Source: Candidatus Saccharimonadota bacterium (GTDB taxonomy: Bacteria; Patescibacteriota; Saccharimonadia; Saccharimonadales; Saccharimonadaceae). From it: a DNA stretch of 64,000 nucleotides. Positions within the stretch are counted from its first letter, which is position 1, and each line of letters starts with the position of its first letter. The position numbers and the translations under genes were made by a program. The notes beneath the pieces are model-generated. The model did no database searches and was not told where the DNA came from. It worked only from the letters and a program-made list of their open reading frames with translations. Positions 42,419 through 50,576 of the stretch are shown in pieces. The stretch lies in the NCBI GenBank assembly GCA_017545525.1, contig JAFWMT010000007.1:1-64000 (forward strand), written 5' to 3'.

Positions 42419-42446
42419 AATGTAAATATTATCTAAAGGAGGAATA

Positions 42447-43391
42447 ATGGCGACCAAAAAGTCGAATAAATCGAATAAGTCGACAAAGACTAAATCGACT
42501 AAACCTAAAACTGCCGCGAAGACCGTCAAAAAGACCGAACTCGAGGCTCCTAAAACTCACACGGTGGAAGAAAAAATCACTAAAAAGGAAGAGATTACTT
42601 CCGGTAAGAAGAAATCTTGTCTTTCTGGCTTCTTTGCCAAAAAGTACGAAGAAAAAGAAAGTATTCTTACTGTTTTCAAAAATCATAAATTCTATGGCGC
42701 TTTGCTTGGCGAAATCATCGGAACTATGCTTCTTGCATTACTTCTCTTTTCGCTCACGCTCATGGGAATCGCGAACATCGCAACCTACGCCTTTGCAGTC
42801 ATTGCGGTATTAGTTGCAGTTTATGCCTTTTCTGGTGCTTGCTTGAATCCGCTTATCACGGTCGGCATGATGGCTTCCCGCCGTATGTCCGTCATCCGCG
42901 GCATCATGTATATCATCGCGGAAGTCATCGGTGCCTGGCTCGGTTGGCTCATCTTCAACGGATTCCATCTAGCCGGTGGCGAAACCGCCTACGACATCCC
43001 GACCATGGCAGCTATCGCTGAAAATGGTTTCTGGCCTGTCACTATGGTCGAATTACTTGGCGCCTGCATTATCAGCTTCTTCTTTGCTCGTGCCTTAAAA
43101 TACAAACGCAGCGTCTTTACCTTTGGCGCAATTGTCGCTGGCGGTTTAGCACTTGCTGCAGTCGTAGGATATGTAGCTTCCGCTGCTTTCCTTAGCTTAA
43201 ACAATAACTTCATCTTCAACCCTGCGGTTGCAATGATGTTACAAATCTTCCCAACCGCTGGCGAAAACTTCGGTGAAATTCTTGGCGGTATTTGCCAGGC
43301 TCTCTCAGTTTACGCAATCATTCCAATGATTGGTGGCGTAATCGGGTTCTATCTCTCCGACTTCACCAGCAAACTTTCCGGTGAAGAATAA
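42447..43391 (+). CDS. Aquaporin/MIP-family channel
   Basis: 314 residues. A Lys/Thr-rich cytoplasmic extension (1-60) precedes a six-helix MIP core starting GALLGEIIGTMLLALLLFSL. The two half-helix motifs are FSGACLNPLITVGMM (NPL instead of NPA, about 129-143) and NNNFIFNPAVAMML (NPA, about 253-266). Such proteins conduct water, glycerol or other small neutral solutes; the selectivity is not clear. AAAGGAGG is before the ATG. A strong terminator follows at 43427-43463. The gene is monocistronic. Confidence 0.85.
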   Translation: MATKKSNKSNKSTKTKSTKPKTAAKTVKKTELEAPKTHTVEEKITKKEEITSGKKKSCLSGFFAKKYEEKESILTVFKNHKFYGALLGEIIGTMLLALLLFSLTLMGIANIATYAFAVIAVLVAVYAFSGACLNPLITVGMMASRRMSVIRGIMYIIAEVIGAWLGWLIFNGFHLAGGETAYDIPTMAAIAENGFWPVTMVELLGACIISFFFARALKYKRSVFTFGAIVAGGLALAAVVGYVASAAFLSLNNNFIFNPAVAMMLQIFPTAGENFGEILGGICQALSVYAIIPMIGGVIGFYLSDFTSKLSGEE

Positions 43392-43426
43392 AACTCAGGA
43401 TTTAAAACTTAATTTCTGAAACATAT

Positions 43427-43466
43427 AAAAATATAATGCCAAAAAAATGGCATTATATTTTTTTAA
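43427..43466 (+). terminator. Terminator with a 14-bp stem
   Basis: AAAATATAATGCCA-AAAAAA-TGGCATTATATTTT followed by T-run. The T-run leads straight into the promoter of the next gene. Confidence 0.8.
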
Positions 43467-43472
43467 TACTTA

Positions 43473-43481
43473 TGCTATAAT
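43473..43481 (+). promoter_or_regulatory. Extended -10 promoter of surface protein A
   Basis: TGC-TATAAT ending at 43481; seven bases to the ATG at 43489. This placement decides the start, because an in-frame Met at 43447 lies inside the preceding terminator. Confidence 0.6.
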
Positions 43482-43488
43482 AGAACTT

Positions 43489-45759
43489 ATGATAGGGTGT
43501 GTGTGCCTAAAAAATAAAAAATTTAAGGCAATCTCCATGATTTTGCTATTCATCTTTTCCATATCATGTTTTTCCAATAAACCAACCAGCGCTCTAACCT
43601 ATACAGACCAGGTAGGAGTCAAGTTTACTTTTAATACAGCCTTATCTATGACGGTATCTTCTTCTAATATAAATATATATAATCTTTCGCCAAATGATAC
43701 TAGTGATAGTAATTATGTATTAATAAATGTAGCCACTAATTCAGTAGCTGGTTATACTGTTACTGCTTCAGTAGGTGACTCTTCTAATGCTACGACTGAT
43801 TTAAAGAATACAGCGAACAACTCTTATACTTTTACTAGTTTAGCTACTACTGACAACCTAGCTTCTATGAGTAACGCTAATGCTACTTCTAATGGTAGAT
43901 GGGGATATTCATTTTCATTAGACAACGCCTCGACATGGTCTAACTACAGAGGTTTACCATTATATACTGCTACTGCTGCTACTATTTATGATACTAATAC
44001 ACCATTAGATAGTAAGTTAATTTACTTTAAGATTGGGGCTAAAGCTTCAGCTAGTCAAGTATCTGGAGTCTATCAGAATACGATTAATTTCTATGTGGTG
44101 TCTAAGGGAGGTGGTAACACTGGCATCAATGGACTAGTAGAATATATGCAAGATTTTGCAACGCTTAGTTCTTCTCAATATGACGCTGTTAAAAATAGTA
44201 TGGTAGTAGGTGAACAATACAAATTAATTGATAATCGTGATAATAATACTTATTGGGTAGCTAAACAAGCTGATGGTAATATCTGGATGACCCAAAATCT
44301 AGACCTTTGTATTGGCTGTACTGGTGTAGCTACTTTGACTTCTAATAATACTGATCTTAATGTGTCTGGGACAGCTCCATATACTACTGGTTATTCTACT
44401 TCTGGTGGTGTGATTACATGGACACCAGATTGGGCAACTTCTGATTATGTCATTTCTGGAACTGATACTCAAGCCAGTGGATTCACTGCAGGTGGTTCTA
44501 TAGAAGGTTCGGACGTCTATGTATATACTTCAAATTCTACTGCGAATGACACGATTTACACTTCTTTATCTGAATGTACCACTGCTGGACATACTGAAGA
44601 CGAATGTGAACATTATCATAGAGGCAACTATTATTCCCTTATATCTGCAACGGCTGGAAGCACTAGTATAGATCAGACATTAGATAATTCCATTTGCCCA
44701 GCTGGATGGAAATTGCCAGATTCTTATGGGGACCTCCTTCTCCACTCCAATATTGTCACCGATATAAGTAGTTCTTCTTATACATATGCTAGTAATGGGT
44801 TAAATAATATCAGAACGAATCCTTTGTATTTAGTGCGAAGTGGACAATTGTCAGGCAAAAACCTTGGCAGTAGATTAGGAAATGTAGCATTTTATAATAC
44901 TAATGTAGGGGAATGGTTTGAATTTAACGATTCGGAAATAGGATCGGTGACTATTTATATGCCACAAGCACTAGCGTATTTTAATTCGGTGCGATGCGTT
45001 GCGCGTGAATCAGGAGGTTCAATTTCGGCCGATGATATTAATGATCTAACTTATCTACAAGATTTTAATCTGCTCAGTTCTAGCGATAAGGCAGCGGTAA
45101 AGTCTAGCATGGCAAGCAATACGGTTTATACTTTAATAGATAGTCGCGATAGCCAAAGTTATCAAATTGCGAAGTTAGCAGACGGGAACATCTGGATAAT
45201 TGATAATTTAAATCTTGGGTATTCTACTATTTCTACGGATTTAACTAGAACCAATACAAATCTAAATACTACTGTTACTGCAGCTACATTTAATGGTTGG
45301 AAAAAGACAAGTGGATCAGCTACTTATACTAATGGAGAATATATCTCAAGAAATGGTACAGATTCTACTTCTGGAACAAAATATGGAACATTATATAATT
45401 ATTGCTCTGCTTCAGCTGGGACTATCTGTACCGATTCTAATTCGTCTGATGCACAATACGATCTTTGTCCGGCAGGGTGGAGAATGCCTACAGGTGAAAA
45501 TGACGGTGAGCTTTATAATTTAATGATGTCTTATTCAAATGTGAGATATAATGCCTCGTTGAATAATGGCGGACCAGCCTTTGCTCTTGCTGGAGAGTTT
45601 TACTCTAGCACCATTAATTCGAATGATATAGGAAACTATTGGAGTTCTACTCGCACTGATACTACCAGCATGTGGATATGGTTTACTGATGGTTGGGAAG
45701 TAGATTACGGTGGCGCAAATCGTCGTTATGGCTATTCAATTCGTTGCATATTGAAATAA
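43489..45759 (+). CDS. Surface protein with two FISUMP domains (copy A)
   Basis: 756 residues from ATG 43489 (the upstream Met lies in the terminator hairpin and ahead of the -10). Signal peptide about 1-35 (KAISMILLFIFSISCF then TSALTYTD). A Thr/Asn/Ser-rich N-terminal domain (about 36-215) with NVATNSVAGYTVTAS is shared with the other copies. First FISUMP domain about 220-515 (YWVAKQADGNIWMTQNL, CPAGWKLP, VRCVAR), second about 520-756 (YQIAKLADGNIWIIDNL, CPAGWRMP, SIRCILK end). No LPXTG. Closely related to the inverted gene 50577-52814. Leaderless promoter. Probably exported to the surface; ligand unknown. Confidence 0.85.
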   Translation: MIGCVCLKNKKFKAISMILLFIFSISCFSNKPTSALTYTDQVGVKFTFNTALSMTVSSSNINIYNLSPNDTSDSNYVLINVATNSVAGYTVTASVGDSSNATTDLKNTANNSYTFTSLATTDNLASMSNANATSNGRWGYSFSLDNASTWSNYRGLPLYTATAATIYDTNTPLDSKLIYFKIGAKASASQVSGVYQNTINFYVVSKGGGNTGINGLVEYMQDFATLSSSQYDAVKNSMVVGEQYKLIDNRDNNTYWVAKQADGNIWMTQNLDLCIGCTGVATLTSNNTDLNVSGTAPYTTGYSTSGGVITWTPDWATSDYVISGTDTQASGFTAGGSIEGSDVYVYTSNSTANDTIYTSLSECTTAGHTEDECEHYHRGNYYSLISATAGSTSIDQTLDNSICPAGWKLPDSYGDLLLHSNIVTDISSSSYTYASNGLNNIRTNPLYLVRSGQLSGKNLGSRLGNVAFYNTNVGEWFEFNDSEIGSVTIYMPQALAYFNSVRCVARESGGSISADDINDLTYLQDFNLLSSSDKAAVKSSMASNTVYTLIDSRDSQSYQIAKLADGNIWIIDNLNLGYSTISTDLTRTNTNLNTTVTAATFNGWKKTSGSATYTNGEYISRNGTDSTSGTKYGTLYNYCSASAGTICTDSNSSDAQYDLCPAGWRMPTGENDGELYNLMMSYSNVRYNASLNNGGPAFALAGEFYSSTINSNDIGNYWSSTRTDTTSMWIWFTDGWEVDYGGANRRYGYSIRCILK

Positions 45760-45833
45760 AATAGTGTCTAGTTAATTTTTCGTAAATATAATATATAAAA
45801 ACAATACTTTATTAATTTATACAAGATATGTAC

Positions 45834-47249
45834 TTAATTCTTCGGAAATAGTGGCGTAGTTGGAGGAGTAATTGGATTTTTGAAGACCTCAAAAATCTTT
45901 TCTGTAGTCGCAGGAATAAATGGCGAAAGTTCGTAATTAACTGATAATAAATCGGAAATTAAATTCGAAAGACATTCTTTCAATTCTTCAGTTTCCCCAT
46001 TTTTCGCTAAACTCCAAGGTTTTTCTTCATCAATTCTCTTATTTAAATTCTGCACCTTTTCCCAAACTAAATCAAATGCTTTCGAAAACTGAAACTTTTC
46101 CATCAGCTCTTTATATTCACCTGAGAAATTCCTAGTATTGTTATCCTCAATTTCAATGCCATTTTTCGACGCTAAAGTTGCAAGTCTTTGCACTAAATTA
46201 CCTAAATCATTCGCGAGTTCATTATTGTAAGCTTCTTCAAACTTCGCCCAAGTAAAATCAGAATCCGAAAATGTATCAATATGACGTAAGAAGTAATATC
46301 TAAACGCATCTAAACCATATTTATCAATTACTTCTACTGGATCAATTACGTTTCCAATCGATTTAGACATTTTTTGCCCGTCCGCCAGTATCATGCCATG
46401 CGAAACAACTGTTTTCGGTAAAGGTAGACCTAACCCGAGTAACATTGCCGGCCAAATAATTGCATGAAACCTCAAAATATCTTTACCGACAAACTGCGCC
46501 ACTGCCGGCCACCATTCGCTAATATCTTTTTCTGGATAACCTAAAATTGTAATGTAGTTCGAAAGCGCATCAATCCAAACATACATTACTTGAGTATCAT
46601 CATCCGGAACTGGTACGCCCCAAGTTAGTTGAGTAGTCGGTCGTGAAATCGATACATCCGGCGATTCTTCTAATAACCTTAACATTTCTTTTTTGCGGAA
46701 TTCTGGTAAAATAACCATCTCGCCATCTATAATCGCTTTACGAATTTTATTCTTAAAATCCGCAATCCGAAAATAATAATTTTCTTCTTCTAGTTTTTCA
46801 TATGGTTTTTGGTGATCCGGACAAACTCCATCATTTTCATCAAATTCCTTTTTCGTCACAAATCTCTCGCATCCTGTACAATAATAACCTTCATATTTTG
46901 CTAAATAAATGTGGTCCGATAGTTTTCGCCATATTTCCTGACATCTTTTTTCGTGTTCCGTATCAGTTGTTCGAATAAAATCTGTATAAGAAACACCTAA
47001 TTTATGTATAAAATCCTTAAACTTTTCTGTATTTTCGGATGTGTATTCTTCTACCGAAACCCCCAGCTCTTTCGCCTTCTGGAAGATTTTATTACCATGT
47101 TCATCCGTCCCAGCTTGAAATTTCACTTCTTTACCAGACATTTGAAAATATCTAGCTAAAACATCCGCCAAGCAATAATCCATCGCATGCCCAATGTGCG
47201 GATTACCATTTACATACGGAATCGCCGTTGTAATATAAACTTTATCCAT
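45834..47249 (-). CDS. metG: Methionyl-tRNA synthetase
   Basis: 471 residues. Class I marks HIGH at 18-21 in NGNPHIGHAMDYC and KMSKS at 293-297. The zinc knuckle Cys124-x2-Cys127 ... Cys143-x2-His146 is kept, in contrast to the zinc-free RNA polymerase and L32/L36 of this window. The C-terminal OB dimerisation domain found in many MetRS is absent; the protein ends soon after the anticodon-binding helices. Leaderless: TAAAAT lies six bases before the ATG, and its -10 includes the stop codon of the gene upstream. Confidence 0.96.
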   Translation of the reverse strand: MDKVYITTAIPYVNGNPHIGHAMDYCLADVLARYFQMSGKEVKFQAGTDEHGNKIFQKAKELGVSVEEYTSENTEKFKDFIHKLGVSYTDFIRTTDTEHEKRCQEIWRKLSDHIYLAKYEGYYCTGCERFVTKKEFDENDGVCPDHQKPYEKLEEENYYFRIADFKNKIRKAIIDGEMVILPEFRKKEMLRLLEESPDVSISRPTTQLTWGVPVPDDDTQVMYVWIDALSNYITILGYPEKDISEWWPAVAQFVGKDILRFHAIIWPAMLLGLGLPLPKTVVSHGMILADGQKMSKSIGNVIDPVEVIDKYGLDAFRYYFLRHIDTFSDSDFTWAKFEEAYNNELANDLGNLVQRLATLASKNGIEIEDNNTRNFSGEYKELMEKFQFSKAFDLVWEKVQNLNKRIDEEKPWSLAKNGETEELKECLSNLISDLLSVNYELSPFIPATTEKIFEVFKNPITPPTTPLFPKN

Positions 47250-47255
47250 GAATAT

Positions 47256-47284
47256 ATTTTACAATGTATCGTCTTCTAAGTCAA
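47256..47284 (-). promoter_or_regulatory. metG promoter inside the end of the upstream gene
   Basis: Minus strand: TTGACT (47279-47284), 17 bases, TAAAAT (47256-47261); six bases to the ATG. The stop codon of the Pro-rich gene (47259-47261) is part of the -10. Confidence 0.6.
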
Positions 47285-48158
47285 TTTCAGTTTCATCTTC
47301 GTCAGTTTCATCATCTTCTATTTCCTCGTCCGTCGTATCTTCTATGTCTTCATCTTCTTTAGTGCTAGTGCTGGTATTAGTACTGGAATTTGTATTTGTA
47401 TTAATATTAGTATTAGAGTTGGTGCTAGTTTCGTCCTCTATATCTTCCTCATCAGGTTCTATAATCACCGTATTACTCGTACCTTGACCAGAACCAGACG
47501 TCGAACTACCTCCGCCAAACATTCCGTCAAATGCTCCCGTAGTGTATAACAAAACCCCAGCTAACGCAATTACAACCATCACCGCTACAATAATTAAAGC
47601 AATTAGAGTATTTTTGTTAGTTGGTTTTTTTGTTGGTTGTGATGCCACACCAGCATTGGCCGCTGGCTGTGTTGCTGGATCGTTAAAAGCTACGCTTGGA
47701 GTTTGACCTTTATCCGTTGCGAATGGATTATCAGTCGGAATTGGGGCTTCATTTGCCATTGCGTCCATATCGGTCGGACCGGATACTGCTGAGCCAATCG
47801 AACCAGGGGCCGGCGCTGCCGCCTTCATTGGCGCTTTCAATTCTTCTTCAATCGGATCCGGAGCCTTTGGTTGTTCAGGCATCATAATTGGATCAGTCGC
47901 CGCAACGCTTGCCCCGGTTGGTTGAAAAACTGGATTTACTGGTGCTGGAGCTGGACCCGCTCCTGGAGTTGGATTAACTACCGGAGGTTCCGGAGCTACT
48001 GGTGGAACCGGTACAGCTGGTTCTGGGGTCACAGGATTAACTGGCGCGGCTGGCTCGCTTACTGGCGCAGCTGGTTCTGGTGCCGGAGTCGGTTCTAGCA
48101 CTGGCGTCGGATTTGGCGCCGGAGTTGGAGTTGGTGTTGGGTTATTCATTGGATCCAT
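47259..48158 (-). CDS. Pro-rich membrane protein with acidic outer tail
   Basis: 299 residues. The N-terminal half (1-170) is low-complexity Pro/Ala/Glu/Val sequence with PEPAxP-like repeats. One membrane segment lies at about 184-210 (LIALIIVAVMVVIALAGVLLYT). The C-terminus is Gly/Ser, then Asn/Thr-rich, then strongly acidic (EDEDIEDTTDEEIEDDETDE). This inside-Pro-rich/outside-acidic build is common in CPR bacteria but no function is known; it may be a scaffold or surface spacer. AAGGAAT precedes the ATG. It is read divergently from ldh across 116 bases. Confidence 0.75.
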   Translation of the reverse strand: MDPMNNPTPTPTPAPNPTPVLEPTPAPEPAAPVSEPAAPVNPVTPEPAVPVPPVAPEPPVVNPTPGAGPAPAPVNPVFQPTGASVAATDPIMMPEQPKAPDPIEEELKAPMKAAAPAPGSIGSAVSGPTDMDAMANEAPIPTDNPFATDKGQTPSVAFNDPATQPAANAGVASQPTKKPTNKNTLIALIIVAVMVVIALAGVLLYTTGAFDGMFGGGSSTSGSGQGTSNTVIIEPDEEDIEDETSTNSNTNINTNTNSSTNTSTSTKEDEDIEDTTDEEIEDDETDEDETEIDLEDDTL

Positions 48159-48259
48159 TTTCTATTCCTTATCATTTAGTTTATATAAAAAACACTACTT
48201 CCATTATACCATACAAATCAAAAATAACCATAAGAATTTTTAAAAAAACAAAATTCTTA

Positions 48260-48268
48260 TGTTATAAT
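48260..48268 (+). promoter_or_regulatory. Extended -10 promoter of ldh
   Basis: TGT-TATAAT ending at 48268; six bases to the ATG at 48275. No Shine-Dalgarno site and no clear -35. Confidence 0.6.
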
Positions 48269-48274
48269 GAAAAC

Positions 48275-49189
48275 ATGGATAATAATAAGATTATGATTGT
48301 TGGGACTGGAAATGTTGGCGCTAGCATCGCTTTTTCTCTAATGAACCAACGTACTGTTATTAACGAAATTGTTTTGACCGATATTATCGCGAAAGACGCC
48401 GAAGGCGAAGCAATGGACCTTCGTGACGCGCTTTCAATGGCCCCGAGTTATTTGAAAATCAGTAGCGGAACTTATCAAGATGCAAAAGATTGCGACGTTG
48501 TGGTTATTACCGCCGGTGCTGCTCAAAAACCGGGCGAAACTCGCATGGAACTCTTAAAGAAAAACGTCAATATTTTAAAGGGCATGGTCGAACAAATTAT
48601 GGCTTCCGGTTTTAATGGAATTTTCCTCGTCGTGACCAATCCTATGGACGTTTTAACTTACTATACTATGAAATTCTCTGGTCTCCCTGCTGAAAAAGTA
48701 ATCGGCTCAGGAACCGTACTCGATTCCGCTCGTCTCCGTACTCGTATCGCAGATTATCTCCATCTTAATCCTAAATCTGTCCACGCATATCAAATTGGTG
48801 AACACGGCGACAGCGAACTAACTTTATGGTCGCTTGCCGATGTAGGCGGACAAAGAGTAACCGAACTACTTCCAAAAGATGTTCGTAATGATATTTCCGA
48901 TTTTGTCAAAAACGAAGCTTACGACATTATCGAAAAAAAAGGCGCAACCTATTACGGTATCGCAACTTGCGTAGCAGAAATCCTAAATTGTATCTTAAAC
49001 GACGAAATGCGCGTTCTTCCCGTTTCTTCCTACGATTACTTTTCCGATACTGCCTTTGGTTTTCCTTCAGTCGTCGGACGAGAAGGTATTATCCGCCGTC
49101 TCGACCTAAAACTCTCCGAACACGAAGGCGTCGAACTCCAAAAATCCATCAATACATTGAAAAAAGCGATTCGCACAATTAAACTATAA
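48275..49189 (+). CDS. ldh: L-lactate dehydrogenase
   Basis: 304 residues from ATG 48275; a longer frame to 48080 runs antisense through the Pro-rich gene and is rejected. NAD-binding GTGNVGASIAF (10-20), TAGAAQKPGETR with Gln84 and Arg90 (Gln here marks pyruvate rather than oxaloacetate use), TNPMDVLTYY, the substrate Arg153 in LDSARLR and the proton-relay His177 in IGEHGDSE. Reduces pyruvate to lactate and restores NAD in fermentation. Leaderless promoter. It converges with sbcB and overlaps it by six bases. Confidence 0.92.
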   Translation: MDNNKIMIVGTGNVGASIAFSLMNQRTVINEIVLTDIIAKDAEGEAMDLRDALSMAPSYLKISSGTYQDAKDCDVVVITAGAAQKPGETRMELLKKNVNILKGMVEQIMASGFNGIFLVVTNPMDVLTYYTMKFSGLPAEKVIGSGTVLDSARLRTRIADYLHLNPKSVHAYQIGEHGDSELTLWSLADVGGQRVTELLPKDVRNDISDFVKNEAYDIIEKKGATYYGIATCVAEILNCILNDEMRVLPVSSYDYFSDTAFGFPSVVGREGIIRRLDLKLSEHEGVELQKSINTLKKAIRTIKL

Positions 49190-50509
49190 TAACGATTGCA
49201 TATATAATAATAATTCTTCTTTTATAAAATCGTCTGTCACTTTTTCTAGCTCTTCCATAAATTTCGGCGCTAATCGTTCTAGCCGATTTTTACGGTATTC
49301 TTCATATTTTTCCATTTCCGTTTCTGAAAGCGATTTTGGAAAATTACGTCCTTTATAATGCAATAATAACTCTGGCAACCTCGCATCATGAAAATCCGGA
49401 TGAAAATCTGCCAATTTGTTTTCGTCCGCATTCCTTACTGCCGAAACCTTTACGCGATCAATGTCGTCCAAGAATCCTTCGTAAATTGCCTCCTCCGGTT
49501 CTAACGCCGGCGGAAATTCCGGACGATTTTCAAATTCGCTTCGCATTTTCTCCGCAAACTCCGGATGCTCTAATAAAGTTTCTAAATTTCGGGCTACCGT
49601 TTCTTTATCTAATTTTATTTTTTCCCAACCGTTATTTACGTCTAAAACTGATAATGGCGCAACCGCAGGGCATCGATTAAAACAAAGTTCCTTTACCGGC
49701 GGTCTATCCTCTTCATTTAAATCTTCTAAATTATATCTTAAATCATACACTAAAATATTACCATTACGCGAACTAGTTAACGGAAACGCAACAGTTGTTT
49801 TATTATACGCATTTTCATATCTACCACTCGCATAAACAAACGGCTTTTTCTCATCCAAATTGATTATCTTTTTAATCTCGTTCTTCTCGCGCATTCTATA
49901 TAAATATTCAAACAGTTTCGGTTGTTTTTCACGAATTAATTTCGCTACCGCAATTGTCGCGTAAACATCCGAAAGCGCATCGTGCGCATGTTCATGCGAA
50001 ACGCCATTTAGTTTCGTAATTAGTTCTAGCCGATTCGTTGGCATACCATCATCTCGGAATGGCCATTCTATTCCTTCCGGACGAATCGCTCGCGTTAAAC
50101 GCACGACGTCTAAAATATCCCACCTTCCCCGTCCATCTTTCCATTCAAATTCATACGGATCATAAAAATTTCGCCAAAACAATGCTCGCATAAATTCATC
50201 GTCAAACCTCACCGTATTATAGCCTAATGCAATCGTATCCGGCGTAAAGATTTCTTCTGTTACAAACTGCGCAAACTCCGCCTCGCTCATTCCGTCCATT
50301 AGAGTCTGTTGTGGCGTTATTTTTGTCACCTGAATCGCCGAAGGACTAGGTAAAGCATCATCCGTCATTTTTACCAAAACATTCACCGGTTCATCGATCG
50401 GTTCCAACTCTAGCGTCGTCCTTTGCCCCGCGAACTGCATAATCCTATCTTCGCGCGGTCTTAATCCCGAAGTTTCTAAATCATAAAAGAAAAAAGTCTT
50501 TTTATTCAC
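49184..50509 (-). CDS. sbcB: Exonuclease I-like 3'-5' DNA exonuclease
   Basis: 441 residues, GTG start. DEDD-family nuclease: FFYDLETSGLRPREDRIMQFAG (Asp10-x-Glu12), GYNTVRFDDEFMRALFWRNF (second Asp), and HDALSDVYATIAVAKLI (His/Asp of motif III). The SH3-like and C-terminal helical regions follow (GSRNGNILVYDLRYNLEDL-type, then LPELLLHYKGRNFPKSL). Length is close to E. coli exonuclease I. Degrades single-stranded DNA in repair and recombination. It converges with ldh. A GGAGGGG element lies 20-odd bases before the GTG, so the exact start is less sure. Confidence 0.9.
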   Translation of the reverse strand: MNKKTFFFYDLETSGLRPREDRIMQFAGQRTTLELEPIDEPVNVLVKMTDDALPSPSAIQVTKITPQQTLMDGMSEAEFAQFVTEEIFTPDTIALGYNTVRFDDEFMRALFWRNFYDPYEFEWKDGRGRWDILDVVRLTRAIRPEGIEWPFRDDGMPTNRLELITKLNGVSHEHAHDALSDVYATIAVAKLIREKQPKLFEYLYRMREKNEIKKIINLDEKKPFVYASGRYENAYNKTTVAFPLTSSRNGNILVYDLRYNLEDLNEEDRPPVKELCFNRCPAVAPLSVLDVNNGWEKIKLDKETVARNLETLLEHPEFAEKMRSEFENRPEFPPALEPEEAIYEGFLDDIDRVKVSAVRNADENKLADFHPDFHDARLPELLLHYKGRNFPKSLSETEMEKYEEYRKNRLERLAPKFMEELEKVTDDFIKEELLLYMQSLL

Positions 50510-50576
50510 GGGCCCTCACTTATCTTAATTTCTCCCCTCCTATATATCATACCCTCACGAAAATTTCAACTAGGCC

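Noticed and set aside
43447-43488. Upstream Met of surface protein A as the start
   Set aside because: It lies in the terminator hairpin of the aquaporin gene and ahead of the -10; the ATG at 43489 fits promoter and signal peptide.
48080-48274. N-terminal extension of the ldh frame by 65 codons
   Set aside because: It runs antisense through the Pro-rich gene, has no LDH similarity, and an extended -10 sits six bases before the ATG at 48275.
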